This document shows positions 1 to 11,278 of a DNA stretch of 64,000 nucleotides, in pieces. The position numbers and the translations under genes were made by a program. Location of the stretch: the NCBI GenBank assembly GCA_017999915.1, contig JAGNKX010000006.1, forward strand, positions 128,077 through 192,076, written 5' to 3'. Within the stretch, counting starts at the first letter, position 1; every line of letters begins with the position of its first letter. The notes under the pieces are model-generated. The model ran no database searches. It saw nothing but the letters and a program-made list of their open reading frames with translations, and had not been told where the DNA came from. Origin of the DNA: Spirochaetota bacterium (lineage in GTDB: Bacteria > Spirochaetota > UBA4802 > UBA5550).

Positions 1-3000
1 CGGCGCCCTCCAGGAGCTCTATGGCCACCTGCTGGTTCAAGTCGTTGTCCTCGGCCAGGAGGATCCTGGCCCCGCGGATGCCCTGCACGATCTCCGCGGG
101 GTCCTCGCGGAGATCCCGTACGGCGGCGCGGCTCTCCTCTGCGCCGCTGTCGTGGAAAATGCGGATGATCGTGTCCACGATCGTCGAGGGGCTCACCGGC
201 TTCACGAGAAATCCGTCGATGGCCGCTTCCCCGGCGCGGTTCATGAGGTCCGCCGAGCCGTAGGCGGTGACCATGATGATCCTCGGGGGCTTCGATATGT
301 CCGGGTCGGACCTGATCCTCCGGCTGGCCTCCAGGCCGTCCATGCCGGGCATCTTCCAGTCCATGAGCGCCAGGGAGTAATCGTCGCCGGCCTTCGACGC
401 CTGCCTGAGCTCGCTGATGGCTTCCTTCCCGGAGGCGCACACGGACACTCGGAAGGCGAGGCGCTCCATCATGTCCATCAGTATCTGCCGCGAGCTCTGG
501 TTGTCGTCGATGATGAGAACCCTCATCCCTCTCAGCTCGCCTATCCTTTCGTTTATCGATATTTCGGGGCCTTTCTGCAGCTGGAACAGCGCGTCGAAGC
601 GGAACGCGCTCCCCTCGCCGAAGGAGCTTTCCACCTTGATGGAGCCGCCCATCATTTCAACCAGGCGGCGTGATATCGAGAGGCCCAGGCCCGTGCCTCC
701 GTATTTTCTCGTGGTGGAGCTGTCGGCCTGAGAAAAGGAGTGGAACAGTTTTTTCATCTGCTCGGGGGTCATGCCGATGCCGGTATCCGTGACGCTGAAT
801 TCGATTTTCGCCTTGCCGTTGACCGCCCCCGCCAGCCTGGAGCGCACGACGATCTCCCCCTTTTCGGTGAACTTGACGGCGTTGCTGCAGAGGTTCACCA
901 GCACCTGGTTGAGGCGCAGGGGGTCGCCGACCAGGCGGTTGGGAATGTCGGCCCCGGTGTCAAAGATGAGCTCCAGGCCTTTCTCCTGGGCCTTGACGCC
1001 CACGACCGTGGAGAGGTTTGCCAGCACTTCGTCGAGCTGAAAGGGCACGCGCTCCATGTCCAGCTTGCCCGCCTCGATCTTGGAGAAGTCGAGTATGTCG
1101 TTGATGATCTGGAGCAGGTTGTGGGCCGCGCGGTCGATCTTCCCCAGGTAGTCCCGCTGTCGCGGATCGAGGCCGGTCTTCATCGCCAGGTGCGTCATGC
1201 CGATGATGGCGTTCATCGGCGTCCGGATCTCGTGGGACATGTTGGCCAGGAACTCGCTCTTCATGCGGTTGGCCTCCTCGGCGGCCTCCTTCGCCTCCGT
1301 GAGGGCCTTCTCGGCGCGCCTGCGCTCGGTGATGTCGCGGGAGAGGCATAAGAATTCGGTGCCCGCGCCTGGGATCTCCACGGTCTTGGTCAGCACACCC
1401 AGCCACATGAGATCGCCGCCCTTCAGGTTGATCGGGAATTCGTAGTAGGTCTGCGGGATCTTCCTGACCGCCATGTCCAGGTAAAAATCCTTTGCCGCCT
1501 GCCGGTGTTCCGCGTCGATGATGTCCCAGAAATGATGCTTTTTCACGTCGTTGGCCGAAAAGCCGAGTATCCTTTCGGCCGCGGGATTGAGAAACGTGTA
1601 ATAGCCCCTGTAGTCGACCCGGTAGATGAAGTCGGAGGCGTTCTCCACGATCTGGCGGAATTTCTCCTCGCTCTCCAGCAGGGCCGTTTCCGCTTTTCGC
1701 CGGTCTGAGATGTCGCGGGAAGCGCCGAGGAAGCCGATCAGGCGGCCGGCATCATCCCGCATTGTTTTAATGTTGACCTCGACCCATAATGTGGAGCCGT
1801 CTTTCCGGTACTGCAGGATGTCCCTGCGCAATGCGGGGTTGTCTCCCTTCTCGATGGCCGGCAGCAGGCGCGTATATTCGCCGATTATCACGTTCAGCGA
1901 TTCCGGCGTCATGCAGTCCTGAAGGCTTTCCTGCAGCGCCTCCTCCACGGTCAAGCCGCGCAATTTCGTGATGGAAGGACTCATGTAGGTGAATTTCAGA
2001 TTGGCGTCCGTGGTCCAGATCACGTCGTCGCTGTTTTCGGCCAGGAGCCGGTACTTCGCCTCTCCTTCGCGAAGGGCCTCTTCAGCCCGCTTTCGCTCCG
2101 AGATGTCGCGGGTGACTCCGAGGTAGCCGATGAGGCGCCCCCCGGCGTCCCGCATGGTCTGGATCGACGCCTCCACCCAAACGGTGGATCCGTCCTTGCG
2201 GCATTCTTCGAGGTCTATGCGAAGGGTTGGGTTTTCCCCCCTCTCGACCGCGGGGAGCATGCGCGTATACTCGGCGATGATCCTGTTCAACGAGTCGGGC
2301 GTCATGACCTGATCCAGGGTCTCATTCATGGTCTCCTCGGGGGTCAGGCCGCGCAGTTTCATGTTGGAGGGACTTACATAATTGAATTTCAGATTGGCGT
2401 CCGTGGTCCAGATCACGTCATCGCTGTTCTCGGCCAGGAGCCGGTACTTCGCCTCGCTCTCGCGGAGGGCTCTTTCCTTGGCCGAGAGCTCTTCAACCGT
2501 GGCCATAAGCTCCTCATTGGCCGCCTCGAATTCCTCGTTTGACGCCACGAGCTCTTCGTTTATGGTTTGCAGATTCTCATCCTGCCTTTTTATGGTGGTG
2601 GTTTGCATGAAACTCTTCCTGTATCCCAGGAACATCATCCGGGAGAAAACCCATGCCATTGAGATCATTATCAGAATATTGATCTTCAAACCCTCTATTA
2701 ACATGGCATCTATTTGAGTATAATCCAGCATGATGATAAAGGCCAGATAAGAAAGTGAATACATGACAAGGCTTTCCCGGTGGCCCATGATTATCAGGGC
2801 CCCCAGGCCAAATGCGATAATCACATGGGCTATTATCTGCTTGGCGATGGGGAATGCCAGCAGCGTGGTCGAAACGCCCACCAGGAGCATGACGAACACA
2901 AATATAATAACCGTGAAGCGGTGCAGGAGCGTGATCTCTTGAGCGGTCCGGGGCGGCTTGAAATAAATCGGGACAAGCATCATTATTAGAAAGACGGCGG

Positions 3001-3229
3001 TAGCGATATGAATATAGAAGACCACTATTACGGTGCCGGAGGACAGGATCTTATCCCAGATCAATAATCGGTCAAAGGCAACCAGTGAAACATAGACCAG
3101 GAGGAGGATGGGGATCAGGATCCTGAGGCGGTTGAAATTTGTAAAACTGACATCCATGACGAAGGCGCGCCGCGTCTCGGCATTCATGCCATGGGACCGG
3201 TATAGTGATCTGAGTTTGTCGAAAATCAT
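1..3229 (-). CDS. Membrane hybrid histidine kinase with three PAS domains (C-terminus beyond window)
   Basis: The reading frame is open from the ATG at 3229 to the left edge, so about 1076 residues are present and the C-terminus is missing. The order is: about six membrane segments (residues ~20-210), a Glu-rich coiled coil (~220-260), PAS1 and PAS2 (~260-500), PAS3 (~510-630), HisKA with [10 protein letters not shown] and phospho-acceptor His666, an HATPase with a GIGMT motif and GGTGLGLSI lid, and a receiver with [11 protein letters not shown] (Asp957). A second receiver starts near 1055 and runs off the edge. PAS1 and PAS2 are near copies of each other. The start is preceded by a GAGGCGG ribosome site. 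It should autophosphorylate and relay phosphate through its receivers; the ligand is unknown. From the HisKA on it is closely similar to the kinase at 4405-8046, so the two are paralogues. An HPt domain may follow outside the window. Confidence 0.93.
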   Translation of the reverse strand, partial: MIFDKLRSLYRSHGMNAETRRAFVMDVSFTNFNRLRILIPILLLVYVSLVAFDRLLIWDKILSSGTVIVVFYIHIATAVFLIMMLVPIYFKPPRTAQEITLLHRFTVIIFVFVMLLVGVSTTLLAFPIAKQIIAHVIIAFGLGALIIMGHRESLVMYSLSYLAFIIMLDYTQIDAMLIEGLKINILIMISMAWVFSRMMFLGYRKSFMQTTTIKRQDENLQTINEELVASNEEFEAANEELMATVEELSAKERALRESEAKYRLLAENSDDVIWTTDANLKFNYVSPSNMKLRGLTPEETMNETLDQVMTPDSLNRIIAEYTRMLPAVERGENPTLRIDLEECRKDGSTVWVEASIQTMRDAGGRLIGYLGVTRDISERKRAEEALREGEAKYRLLAENSDDVIWTTDANLKFTYMSPSITKLRGLTVEEALQESLQDCMTPESLNVIIGEYTRLLPAIEKGDNPALRRDILQYRKDGSTLWVEVNIKTMRDDAGRLIGFLGASRDISDRRKAETALLESEEKFRQIVENASDFIYRVDYRGYYTFLNPAAERILGFSANDVKKHHFWDIIDAEHRQAAKDFYLDMAVRKIPQTYYEFPINLKGGDLMWLGVLTKTVEIPGAGTEFLCLSRDITERRRAEKALTEAKEAAEEANRMKSEFLANMSHEIRTPMNAIIGMTHLAMKTGLDPRQRDYLGKIDRAAHNLLQIINDILDFSKIEAGKLDMERVPFQLDEVLANLSTVVGVKAQEKGLELIFDTGADIPNRLVGDPLRLNQVLVNLCSNAVKFTEKGEIVVRSRLAGAVNGKAKIEFSVTDTGIGMTPEQMKKLFHSFSQADSSTTRKYGGTGLGLSISRRLVEMMGGSIKVESSFGEGSAFRFDALFQLQKGPEISINERIGELRGMRVLIIDDNQSSRQILMDMMERLAFRVSVCASGKEAISELRQASKAGDDYSLALMDWKMPGMDGLEASRRIRSDPDISKPPRIIMVTAYGSADLMNRAGEAAIDGFLVKPVSPSTIVDTIIRIFHDSGAEESRAAVRDLREDPAEIVQGIRGARILLAEDNDLNQQVAIELLEGA

Positions 3230-3295
3230 TGCCGCCTCTGCAGTGCTAGTGTGGTATTGCTTCCCGCCGCTATCTACCTTTTCCGCCTTCGGGTG

Positions 3296-4408
3296 TTATT
3301 CCAGCGATTTTTTCAATTCCGCGTCAGCGTCGAGGTGCTGCTGGGCGATCCGCCTGAACTCCTCATTAAGCTCTATGAACGCGTCTACAACAACGGGATC
3401 GAAGTGGCTCCCTTTGCTTTCGTTTATGATCTGGATCGCCTTCTCGTGGGGCATTTCCTTCTTGTATACGCGGCAGGAAATCATGGCGTCGTAGACGTCG
3501 GCCAGGGCCATGAGGCGCGCCGCGACCGGGATGTCGGCGCCGGCGAGCCCGTCGGGGTAGCCGCTCCCGTCCCACTTCTCGTGATGATAGAGGATGATCT
3601 CCTTGGCGATTCTTAAAAACTCCACGGCCAGGCCGAGGGTATGCTCGGCATGCTCGATCGCTTCCCGGCCGAGGATGGTGTGCTTCTTCATGATCTCGAA
3701 TTCTTCCGGATCCAGGCGGCCGGGCTTCAGCAGAATCCGATCCGGAATCCCAACCTTTCCGATGTCGTGGAGCGGCGCCGACTTGAACATCATGGTTATG
3801 AAGGAATCATTGAGGAATCCCTCGAAGCGGGGATGGGATCTCAGCTTCCCGGCGAGAAGCTGCACGTAGAGCTGGGTCCTTCGGAGGTGGTTGCCGGTGT
3901 CGTTGTCGCGGGTCTCGGCCAGGGACGCCAGGGCGAGGATGGTCACCTCCTGCAGCGTCTGCACCTCCGACGTGCGCCGCTCGACTTCCTTCTCGAGAAA
4001 CAGGTTCTTGTCCCGGAGAAAGTCCGAGGCCATCTTGAGCTTCAGGTGGGTCTCGATCCGGGCCATGACAATGGGAGGGCTGATCGGCTTGGTGATGTAG
4101 TCCACGGCCCCCAGCTCGAGGCCCTGCTTCTCGTCCTCGATGGCGGTCTGGCCGGTGAGGAAAATGACGGGAATATCGCGGGTCGCGGGATCGGCCTTGA
4201 GGCGGCGGCACACGTCAAAGCCGTCCATCCCGGTCATGAGCACGTCGAGGAGCACCAGGTCCGGCAGGGAATCGCCTGAGCAGATCTGCAGCGCCTTCTC
4301 GCCGTTGGTCGCCGCTTTCACCCTGTAGGTCCCGCTCAGGGATGCCGTGAGAATCCGGATTATTTCGGGCGTGTCGTCCACGACCAGGATAGTTTTCTTG
4401 TCGTTCAT
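3296..4408 (-). CDS. Two-component response regulator with HD-GYP domain (predicted c-di-GMP phosphodiesterase)
   Basis: The protein has 370 residues. Residues 1-125 form a receiver with the acidic pair near 11-12, [13 protein letters not shown] (Asp55) and the conserved Lys in the ITKP motif. After a short helical linker, residues ~160-355 form an HD-GYP domain: [10 protein letters not shown] (His214-Asp215), then [13 protein letters not shown] near 275-287. HD-GYP proteins hydrolyse cyclic di-GMP, so this is the likely output of the adjoining kinases. Its ATG overlaps the stop of the upstream hybrid kinase by 4 bp, which indicates translational coupling. The next kinase downstream starts 67 bp after its stop. 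All key residues look intact. Its partner could be either kinase. Confidence 0.95.
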   Translation of the reverse strand: MNDKKTILVVDDTPEIIRILTASLSGTYRVKAATNGEKALQICSGDSLPDLVLLDVLMTGMDGFDVCRRLKADPATRDIPVIFLTGQTAIEDEKQGLELGAVDYITKPISPPIVMARIETHLKLKMASDFLRDKNLFLEKEVERRTSEVQTLQEVTILALASLAETRDNDTGNHLRRTQLYVQLLAGKLRSHPRFEGFLNDSFITMMFKSAPLHDIGKVGIPDRILLKPGRLDPEEFEIMKKHTILGREAIEHAEHTLGLAVEFLRIAKEIILYHHEKWDGSGYPDGLAGADIPVAARLMALADVYDAMISCRVYKKEMPHEKAIQIINESKGSHFDPVVVDAFIELNEEFRRIAQQHLDADAELKKSLE

Positions 4409-7400
4409 GGGTTTTCCCGTCCTTGATCTGTCATCGCGTCGATTATTGAAAGGGCCCCGTCGAAATCATAACCGGAGAGGGCCTTGTGAATTTCCTCCAA
4501 GCGCTCCCTGACCGCCCGGGGCGCCCGCTCAATGATCTTCTCGCAGGCCTCGTGGGAAAAGGCGTCGTTGTCCGCAATGAGGGCCCGCAGCTCCCTGAGC
4601 GCGCCGGACCACGCGGCGCCGTCCGGCTCGATCCCGGGATCGCCCGGTTGTCCGGCACCGCTCGAAAGCCATTGCCGGAGACCCTTCATGACGATATCAT
4701 GATCCGCTTTCAGCGCTTCAAGTATCTCCGTGGTCTCCGATTCGTTCTTCAGCGTGCGCTCCGCGGCGGCGCTCGCGTTGTACAGCTCCCTGGCGCCGAG
4801 GTTTCCCGCCACGGACTTGAGGGAATGGGCGGCCCGGGCGGCGGCCTGGCGGTCCCGCGCTTCCAGCGCCATAAACACATCATCCAGCATCCGGCTGTTC
4901 CGGGCAAAATGCGCCAGGAGCCTCCGGTAGGCCCCGCGGTTGCCGGCGAGATGGCCGAGGCCTTCGGCGATGTCGATCCCCGGGAGGACGGCCGGCAGTT
5001 CCGCCTGCGCGGCCGCTGCGTCTACCGCCGGTTCCCTGTCGGGGATGATATCGAAGGGCTTTGCCGGATCTTGCCTGATGTGTTCCGCAAGGGTGCGGTA
5101 AAGCTTTTCCGGGTCCACCGGCTTGGCCACGTGGGACACCATGCCGGCCTCACGGGCCTTTTTCAGGTCCTGCTCCATGGCGTTTGCGGTCATGGCGATG
5201 ACCGGGATACCGTCGAACTCGCGTTTCGAACGGATGATCCGGGTCGCCTCATACCCGTCCATGACCGGCATCTGCACGTCCATCAGCACGGCGTGGAAAT
5301 CGGCCGTCATCTTTTCCGTGGCGTCCTTTCCGTCGCCGGCCAGGGTGACGGAGAACCCGGCTCCCTCCAGGAGCTCGATGGCCACCTGCTGGTTCAGATC
5401 ATTGTCCTCCACCAGGAGTATCCGCGCGCCCCGGATGTTCCTCACTATGTCCGCCGGATCGCCGCCCCTGCGGCTTTGCCGGGGCGCCGGGCTTTCCTCG
5501 TCGGCGCGCGGCAGGATGTTCATGAGGGTGTCGATGACGGCGGAGGGGCTCACCGGCTTCAGGAGGAACCCGTCCAGGCCGATGTCGTCGGCGCTCTTCA
5601 TGAGCCTCTCCGAGCCGTAGGCGGTCACCATGATGATCTTCGGCGCCGGCGCGAGCTTCGGATCGCCCTTGATCCTCCGCCCGGCCTCCAGGCCGTCCAT
5701 GCCGGGCATGTTCCAGTCCATCAGCACCGCGTCGTACCGCTCCCCGGCGCCCGAGGCCCGTTCCAGCTCGCGCAGCGCCTCTTCGCCGGAGGCGCACGAG
5801 GAGACGGCGAACTGAAGCCGCTCCATCATGTCGGTCAGTATCATCCGGGAGCTCTGGGTGTCGTCCACGACAAGGACCTTCATCCCCTGGAGCTCTTTGA
5901 TCTTCCTTGCCGGTGATATGTCCGGACCTTCCTGCACCTTGAAGAAGGCGTCGAACCTGAAGACGCTCCCAGCGCCGTATTCGCTTTCAACGCGGATGGC
6001 GCCGCCCATCATCTCGACGAGGCGCCGCGAGATCGAGAGGCCCAGTCCCGTGCCCCCGTACCGCCTCGTGGTGGAGCTGTCGGCCTGGGAGAAGGACTGG
6101 AACAGCTTTTCCATCTGCTCCGGCGTCATGCCGATGCCGGTATCCGAAATGGCGAATTCGATCCTGGCGGCGCCGCCGGCCTTTTCCAGCAGCCGGGACC
6201 TGACGACGATCTCGCCCTTTTCCGTGAACTTGACGGCGTTGCTGCAGAGGTTCACCAGCACCTGGTTGAGGCGCAGGGGGTCGCCGATCAGACGGTTGGG
6301 AATATCCGCGCCCGTGTCGAAGATCAGCTCGAGGCGCTTCTCCTGGGCCCTGACGCCGATGATCGTGGAGAGGTTCGCCATGACATCGTCAAGATGGAAG
6401 GGGATCGATTCCATGTCGAGCTTGCCTGCCTCTATCTTGGAGAAGTCCAGTATGTCGTTGATGATCTGCAGCAGGCTGTGGGCGGCCCGGTCGATTTTCA
6501 CCAGGTAGTCCCGCTGCCGCGGGTCGAGGTCGGTCTTCATCGCCAGGTGGGACATGCCGATGATGGCGTTCATCGGGGTCCGTATCTCGTGGGACATGTT
6601 GGCCAGGAACGCGCTCTTGGATATGTTGGCGGCGTCCGCGGCGTCCTTGGCCTCCTTGAGCGCCGTGATGTCGCGCGCCGTCCCGCGGAACCCGACGATC
6701 TCGCCGCGGCTGTTCGTGATCGGATAGGCCGAGGCGGCCGAGTGGGCCGCCTTTCGCCCCTCCCGGGTATACTGCCAGTAGAAATCGCCGGAAGAATTTC
6801 CGGTTTTATAGAGGTCGTGGAATATCTGGAACACGCGGGGCGCCTCATCGGGATCCATGAAGTCGCGGAAGTTCACGCCCTCTATCTCATGCTCGTTGTA
6901 GCCGAGAAAATTCCTCAGGGCGGGGTTGCAGAAGAGAATGTTTCCCTCCAGGTCGACCTCGTAGTAGCCGCTGTCCATGCTTTCGAGGATGGTCCTGTAT
7001 TTTTCCTCCGCTTCCCGGAGCGCCAGCTCGGACCGCCTGCGCCCCGTAATGTCCTCGATGGTTCCCTCGACAAAGACCGGCGCGCCCGTCTCGTCGTAAA
7101 TCATGGTGCCGCTGATGGAGGCGGGAAGGATGGAACCGTCGGAGCGGGCAAAATCCGTCTCGAAACCGGCCACCGGAGCCTCTGAGATTTTCTTCCATAG
7201 ACGCTCCCTGTCGGCCGGGATCGCGTACAGGGCGGAGAGACCCGCGCTGTTCATGTCGTCGATGGAATTGAACCCGAGCATGCCCAGCAGGGCCCGGTTC
7301 GCGGCGAGCACCGTGCCGTCGGTCGAGATCCTGAAAACGCCGATGGGCGAGTTCTCGAAGAGGCGCTGATACTCGATCTCCGAGAGGCGGATCTTTTCGT

Positions 7401-8046
7401 CCTGCCTCTTGATCGTCTGACGGGCGATGAAATTCTTCCTGTGGCCCCTGTAGATGACCTGGGAAAGGAACCACCCGATCACGATCACCGTTGAGCCGTT
7501 GATGTAATGCGTGGACGCCACGCTGGGGTTGTTCTGGGAATAGCCTATGGCTATGAAGAACAGGATCAGCGAAGCGGCATACAGCAAGGTGCGTGAGATC
7601 AGCGGCATCAGGACGATGGCCCCCAGGCCGATGGCCATGCTGACAAAGGGAGATATCTGCCCGCTCAGGTGCTGGTCCACCATGGTTGTCAGGATCTGCG
7701 TGAGGACGGTGATGACAACGATGGCCATGACGCCGATCCTGTGCCGTACCGTGACGTTGTCGGGGTCGGCGGGCTTTGAAATGAAAATGGAAAGGATGGC
7801 CAGTAGGTATACTATGACCGACGCAAGGTGAATATAGAAGAGGTTGAGATACCACTGGTTGCTCCATAATCCCCGGGCCCTGTTGACCAGGTCAAGGGCA
7901 AGGAGGATGATAAAAATAACCAGGAGCACCAGGGAGAATATCCTTGAGCGCCTGTAGTTGATAAAGATGATTTCCCTGACAAAGGCCGAGCTGGTGTCGT
8001 GGTCAAGCTTTTGCGAGCGAAATGATTCTTTTATCCTATCAAGCAT
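4405..8046 (-). CDS. Membrane hybrid histidine kinase with two PAS, two receivers and HPt
   Basis: The protein has 1213 residues. It starts with about six membrane segments (residues ~30-200), then PAS1 (~225-335), PAS2 (~345-465), HisKA with [10 protein letters not shown] (His486), and an HATPase (~595-715). Receiver 1 carries [11 protein letters not shown] (Asp777), receiver 2 carries [11 protein letters not shown] (Asp923), and a C-terminal HPt has [11 protein letters not shown] (His1074). This is a complete phosphorelay in one chain; the HPt would pass phosphate to the HD-GYP regulator whose gene overlaps the 3' end by 4 bp. The N-terminal membrane region has no large periplasmic loop, so the signal is probably sensed in the membrane or by the PAS domains. 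The paralogue at 1-3229 shares the HisKA-to-receiver part almost word for word but has one more PAS. Confidence 0.95.
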   Translation of the reverse strand: MLDRIKESFRSQKLDHDTSSAFVREIIFINYRRSRIFSLVLLVIFIILLALDLVNRARGLWSNQWYLNLFYIHLASVIVYLLAILSIFISKPADPDNVTVRHRIGVMAIVVITVLTQILTTMVDQHLSGQISPFVSMAIGLGAIVLMPLISRTLLYAASLILFFIAIGYSQNNPSVASTHYINGSTVIVIGWFLSQVIYRGHRKNFIARQTIKRQDEKIRLSEIEYQRLFENSPIGVFRISTDGTVLAANRALLGMLGFNSIDDMNSAGLSALYAIPADRERLWKKISEAPVAGFETDFARSDGSILPASISGTMIYDETGAPVFVEGTIEDITGRRRSELALREAEEKYRTILESMDSGYYEVDLEGNILFCNPALRNFLGYNEHEIEGVNFRDFMDPDEAPRVFQIFHDLYKTGNSSGDFYWQYTREGRKAAHSAASAYPITNSRGEIVGFRGTARDITALKEAKDAADAANISKSAFLANMSHEIRTPMNAIIGMSHLAMKTDLDPRQRDYLVKIDRAAHSLLQIINDILDFSKIEAGKLDMESIPFHLDDVMANLSTIIGVRAQEKRLELIFDTGADIPNRLIGDPLRLNQVLVNLCSNAVKFTEKGEIVVRSRLLEKAGGAARIEFAISDTGIGMTPEQMEKLFQSFSQADSSTTRRYGGTGLGLSISRRLVEMMGGAIRVESEYGAGSVFRFDAFFKVQEGPDISPARKIKELQGMKVLVVDDTQSSRMILTDMMERLQFAVSSCASGEEALRELERASGAGERYDAVLMDWNMPGMDGLEAGRRIKGDPKLAPAPKIIMVTAYGSERLMKSADDIGLDGFLLKPVSPSAVIDTLMNILPRADEESPAPRQSRRGGDPADIVRNIRGARILLVEDNDLNQQVAIELLEGAGFSVTLAGDGKDATEKMTADFHAVLMDVQMPVMDGYEATRIIRSKREFDGIPVIAMTANAMEQDLKKAREAGMVSHVAKPVDPEKLYRTLAEHIRQDPAKPFDIIPDREPAVDAAAAQAELPAVLPGIDIAEGLGHLAGNRGAYRRLLAHFARNSRMLDDVFMALEARDRQAAARAAHSLKSVAGNLGARELYNASAAAERTLKNESETTEILEALKADHDIVMKGLRQWLSSGAGQPGDPGIEPDGAAWSGALRELRALIADNDAFSHEACEKIIERAPRAVRERLEEIHKALSGYDFDGALSIIDAMTDQGRENP

Positions 8047-8565
8047 AATTACCCCGCCGCTTGATATCTGGTCCGGATGCGTGAAAGAGATTTGGCGCCA
8101 TGCCGCATCGGCCGTTGAAATGAAGGGTGTTGCTGGAAATTGAATGACGCCCCCATGACGTTACGCGTTTCATGTTCATCATGTTGCTGCAGTATATTCC
8201 AGATGGGGCGGCGATATCCTTCTAAGCTTGGCCGCAGGTTGGAATCTGAAACGCGGATTGCACACGTGGAAGACCGGCTGGCACGGGAAAATTTCAGAAA
8301 GTTGAATAAGACTCTATTGTTTTTAAATTGATCGGAATTCAACGGTTGTGTACCCTTTCGTGATCATACCCCTCCCCACAACAACACATCCCGAATTTTC
8401 TATTTATTCAAGCGACTCTGTACGAAACGCTTTAAATTAATATGGGCATATCAGTTCGTCAAGTTTAATTTGCCGGTGGGACGTGGCGTAGCAACTCCGG
8501 AGGAGCTGGGCTCCTCCGGAAGGGAGGTAGGGTGCGCCGTTTAAGGAAGAGGACGGGATATAGCT
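8047..8565. other. Intergenic region upstream of the kinase-regulator operon
   Basis: These 519 bases lie between the kinase start and the 3' end of the helicase gene. Open frames here are short, lack ribosome sites and have no recognisable product. The kinase promoter should lie near 8050-8200 on the minus strand, but I see no clear -35/-10 pair. The only structure I can support is the inverted repeat at 8496-8520. Confidence 0.6.
8496..8520. repeat. Perfect 10-bp inverted repeat (stem-loop)
   Basis: TCCGGAGGAG and its exact complement are separated by CTGGG. The element lies 45 bp after the helicase stop, so it is placed to act as a 3' hairpin of that transcript. There is no T-run on either strand, so it is not a canonical intrinsic terminator. 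Confidence 0.6.
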
Positions 8566-9882
8566 CTATTCCTCATTTCTCGGTTGATATACTCCGGTAT
8601 ATCTTTTTATGGCAGGCCGGGGTGAAGGGGCCCGGTCCTTCCTGGCGGTATAGCTTTTCGCGCGGGGCTTCCGGTTTGCCGGGGCCCCTGTTTTTCTGAC
8701 GGAGGAATTATTCCCCCCGTCCTGGCGCGCGGATGGCCCCCTTTCGATCAAGGGATACGGGTGGCCTTCGACGACCGGGATCTTCCGCGCGATCAATTTC
8801 TGTATATCCGCCAGGAACGGTTTTTCTTCCTCATCGCAGAACGACAGGGCGACGCCGCTCAGTCCCGCCCTGCCGGTGCGCCCGATGCGGTGGACATAGG
8901 TTTCAGGGATGTTGGGCAATTCGAAGTTGATGACGTGGGATAGCTCTTCAATGTCCAGGCCCCTCGCGGCGATGTCCGTGGCGACCAGCACCCGCGTATC
9001 ACCTTTTTTAAAATTGCCCAGTGCCCGCTGCCGCGCTCCCTGGGACTTGTTGCCGTGGATCGCCTCGGCGCGGATGCCGGCTTTGACCAGGCCTTCGGCC
9101 ACCTTGTTGGCCCCGTGCTTGGTGCGCGTGAAGACCAGGGCCGATTCAACGGATGCGTCCTCCAGGAGCCGCACGAGGAGCTTTGTCTTGTCTTTGCCCC
9201 CGACGAAATAGACCGACTGATCGATGGCCTCCACCGGTGATGAAACCGGCGTCACCGCGACCTTTTCAGGATTTACCAGGATCGTCTCGGCGAGCTTTGA
9301 TATCGCCGGCGGCATGGTCGCGGAAAAAAAGAGCGACTGTCTCCGGGCGGGCAGCTTCGCGATTATTTTTTTAACATCGTGGATGAATCCCATGTCTAGC
9401 ATCCGGTCGGCTTCGTCAAGGACGAACTGCTCTATCCGGTTAAGGCTGACCTGGTTCTGGTTCATGAGGTCGAGAAGCCTGCCGGGGGTCGCCACCAGTA
9501 TGTGCACTCCCGCCCGCAGGGCGTCGGTCTGCGATTTCTGCGACACGCCGCCGAAAATAACAGTGTGTTTGAGTCCCGTGTGCCGTCCGTAACTGGCGAT
9601 GCTTTCGCCGATTTGAATGGCCAGCTCCCTGGTCGGGGTCAGTATCAGGGTCTTGATGGCACGGGGCCCCTTGGATTTGGCCAGGTCCCCGTGCAGCAGC
9701 TGCAGCAGAGGTATGGCGAAAGCCGCCGTTTTGCCCGTCCCGGTCTGGGCGCAGCCGAGGAGGTCTTTCCTTTTCAGTATGATGGGGATCGCCTGGCGCT
9801 GGATAGGCGTCGGTGTCGTGTATCCTTCGGTTTGTAATGCCTTCATGATAGGCGCGATGAGATGTAAGTCTTCAAATGACAT
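8566..9882 (-). CDS. DEAD-box ATP-dependent RNA helicase
   Basis: The protein has 438 residues from the ATG at 9882, chosen because AAAGGAG sits just upstream; a longer in-frame start at 9963 lacks a ribosome site. It has the Q motif near PTPIQ (25-29), Walker A AQTGTGKT (45-52), PTREL, TPGR, DEAD (156-159), SAT (187-189), and in domain 2 ARGLD and [10 protein letters not shown]. The last ~70 residues are basic and low in complexity (many Lys, Arg, Pro), which probably helps RNA binding. This fits the RhlE-type cold-shock and ribosome-assembly helicases that unwind short RNA duplexes. It looks like a single-gene unit. Confidence 0.95.
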   Translation of the reverse strand: MSFEDLHLIAPIMKALQTEGYTTPTPIQRQAIPIILKRKDLLGCAQTGTGKTAAFAIPLLQLLHGDLAKSKGPRAIKTLILTPTRELAIQIGESIASYGRHTGLKHTVIFGGVSQKSQTDALRAGVHILVATPGRLLDLMNQNQVSLNRIEQFVLDEADRMLDMGFIHDVKKIIAKLPARRQSLFFSATMPPAISKLAETILVNPEKVAVTPVSSPVEAIDQSVYFVGGKDKTKLLVRLLEDASVESALVFTRTKHGANKVAEGLVKAGIRAEAIHGNKSQGARQRALGNFKKGDTRVLVATDIAARGLDIEELSHVINFELPNIPETYVHRIGRTGRAGLSGVALSFCDEEEKPFLADIQKLIARKIPVVEGHPYPLIERGPSARQDGGNNSSVRKTGAPANRKPRAKSYTARKDRAPSPRPAIKRYTGVYQPRNEE

Positions 9883-10040
9883 GTTATAATTTTCTCCTTT
9901 GATAAAAGCCGGCTGAAACGTAAGAGGGGTTGAAACAGCGGGATAATATACAGTTTTAGACATTATGCGCCGCTCATCTCTTTTGTCAATGATTATATGA
10001 TGAGTGGTCGCGCTGCGATCAATTGCCTGTAATAACTGCT

Positions 10041-10808
10041 TTACCGTTCGAGAAAGGCGATGACCTGTTCGGCGAGCTCTTCCTTTTCAAGGTCGGCGGT
10101 GATGGCGTGATTGCTCTTCTTTAATAAAAGCTTTTCTTTTTTTGTGGCCGCCATGCGGGAATAGATGTGCTCCATCGAGTCCGGGGGTATCACCTGGTCC
10201 CCTGCCGACTGGACGACAAGGGCCTCCGCCTCGATGAGGGGAAGGGCCTTCATGGCTCTTTTTATGAGCCTGAAAAGGTGCCACGACTGCTTGATGGGCG
10301 TTCCCTGGCTGTAGCACTCGTGAACGCGCCGGGCCTCTTCCGACGCGAGGCCCCTGGTGACGTCTTCCTGCCACAGTATTTTCACGAAGGTTCCTATGAG
10401 CGGCGCCAGGTAGATGCTTTTTTCCTTCAGCGTCCGGGGCACTGAGAGGAGGACGATTTTTTTCACGGGATGGTCCCGGGCGAGGAGGAGGGTCAGGATT
10501 CCGCCCATGGAGAGGCCCACGACGGAGACCTCGCGGCAATGGCTTGAAAGCTCCACCAGGGCTTCCCGGGCGGCGGTGAGCCAGTCCCTTCCCGTGACGC
10601 GGGTCAGGTCCTTGATCACGGTGCCATGGCCGGGGAGACGCGGGATGCTGATGGAATAGCCCCGGGCGGAGATCCGCTCTCCCAGGTATTTCATTTCAGA
10701 GGGGGAGCCCTTGAAGCCGTGGAGGAGCAGGACGCCCCGGTCGGGGCTGGTGATCCTCACCAGGGCCCGGGAGTTTTTCATGATGGGAGGTATGGTTTTC
10801 TCTTTCAT
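10041..10808 (-). CDS. Alpha/beta hydrolase (carboxylesterase / monoacylglycerol-lipase type)
   Basis: The protein has 255 residues. It has an alpha/beta-hydrolase fold with the oxyanion strand [14 protein letters not shown] (~26-39), nucleophile elbow GLSMGG (Ser100), acid in [11 protein letters not shown] (Asp204) and base in SNHAIT (His234). Spacing and length match the Est30 and monoacylglycerol-lipase group, which cleave short-to-medium acyl esters. There is no signal peptide, so it is cytosolic. I chose the ATG at 10808; the longer open frame reaching 11078 reads antisense-like arginine/proline-rich sequence inside the next gene and is unlikely to be translated. It lies 23 bp downstream of the small exporter and may be co-transcribed with it and with the GH5 gene. 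Confidence 0.9.
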   Translation of the reverse strand: MKEKTIPPIMKNSRALVRITSPDRGVLLLHGFKGSPSEMKYLGERISARGYSISIPRLPGHGTVIKDLTRVTGRDWLTAAREALVELSSHCREVSVVGLSMGGILTLLLARDHPVKKIVLLSVPRTLKEKSIYLAPLIGTFVKILWQEDVTRGLASEEARRVHECYSQGTPIKQSWHLFRLIKRAMKALPLIEAEALVVQSAGDQVIPPDSMEHIYSRMAATKKEKLLLKKSNHAITADLEKEELAEQVIAFLER

Positions 10809-10831
10809 GAGGTGCCTGCCTGACCGGATGG

Positions 10832-11278
10832 TCACATATTCAGGAACAATCCGACGTATTCCATGCCGAGAAGGAGCCCCATGGTCACGATGAGCGCCCA
10901 TAGAACGATGCCGGCCGTGACCCAGAGGAGGATCTTCCCGGGCCGCGCGCTCAGGGCCAGGCCGATGAGGGCGGCCTGGGGTGCCCCGGGCATGACCGGG
11001 GCGATGAGGCCCAGGCCGGCCATGCCGTATTTCTGGAATATGGCGCCGGCCTTTCCGCTCCTGGTCTTCTCGAGCCACGCGGGATATTTGCGCAGCAGGT
11101 AATCCTGGATCGGCTTGCCCATGAGGAGGACCAGTACCACGGCGATCTCAGCTCCCGCGGCGGTGATGAGGCCCGCCGCCACCGCGTGGTATTTGAAGGC
11201 CAGGGCCGCTGGAAATCCCCCCCAGAAAAAAACCGCGCCGAGGGACATGATGGAGATTATCTGCGCCGCGGTTTTCAT
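10832..11278 (-). CDS. Small multidrug export family membrane protein
   Basis: The protein has 148 residues with about four hydrophobic segments. The central region with GLGLIAPVMPGAPQAALIGLAL resembles the small multidrug-export (Sm_multidrug_ex) family, whose members are short polytopic proteins of poorly defined substrate. The start overlaps the stop of the GH5 gene by 4 bp, so the two are translationally coupled, and the hydrolase gene follows after 23 bp. No substrate can be inferred from sequence. Confidence 0.7.
   Translation of the reverse strand: MKTAAQIISIMSLGAVFFWGGFPAALAFKYHAVAAGLITAAGAEIAVVLVLLMGKPIQDYLLRKYPAWLEKTRSGKAGAIFQKYGMAGLGLIAPVMPGAPQAALIGLALSARPGKILLWVTAGIVLWALIVTMGLLLGMEYVGLFLNM

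Noticed and set aside
4486-5916. 476-residue open frame on the plus strand inside the second hybrid kinase
   Set aside because: It is antisense to a clearly conserved kinase, reads as Arg/Pro/Gly/His-rich sequence, and has no ribosome site. GC-rich codons keep the mirror frame open.
8049-8342. 97-residue minus-strand frame upstream of the hybrid kinase
   Set aside because: No ribosome site and no recognisable sequence; more likely the leader region.
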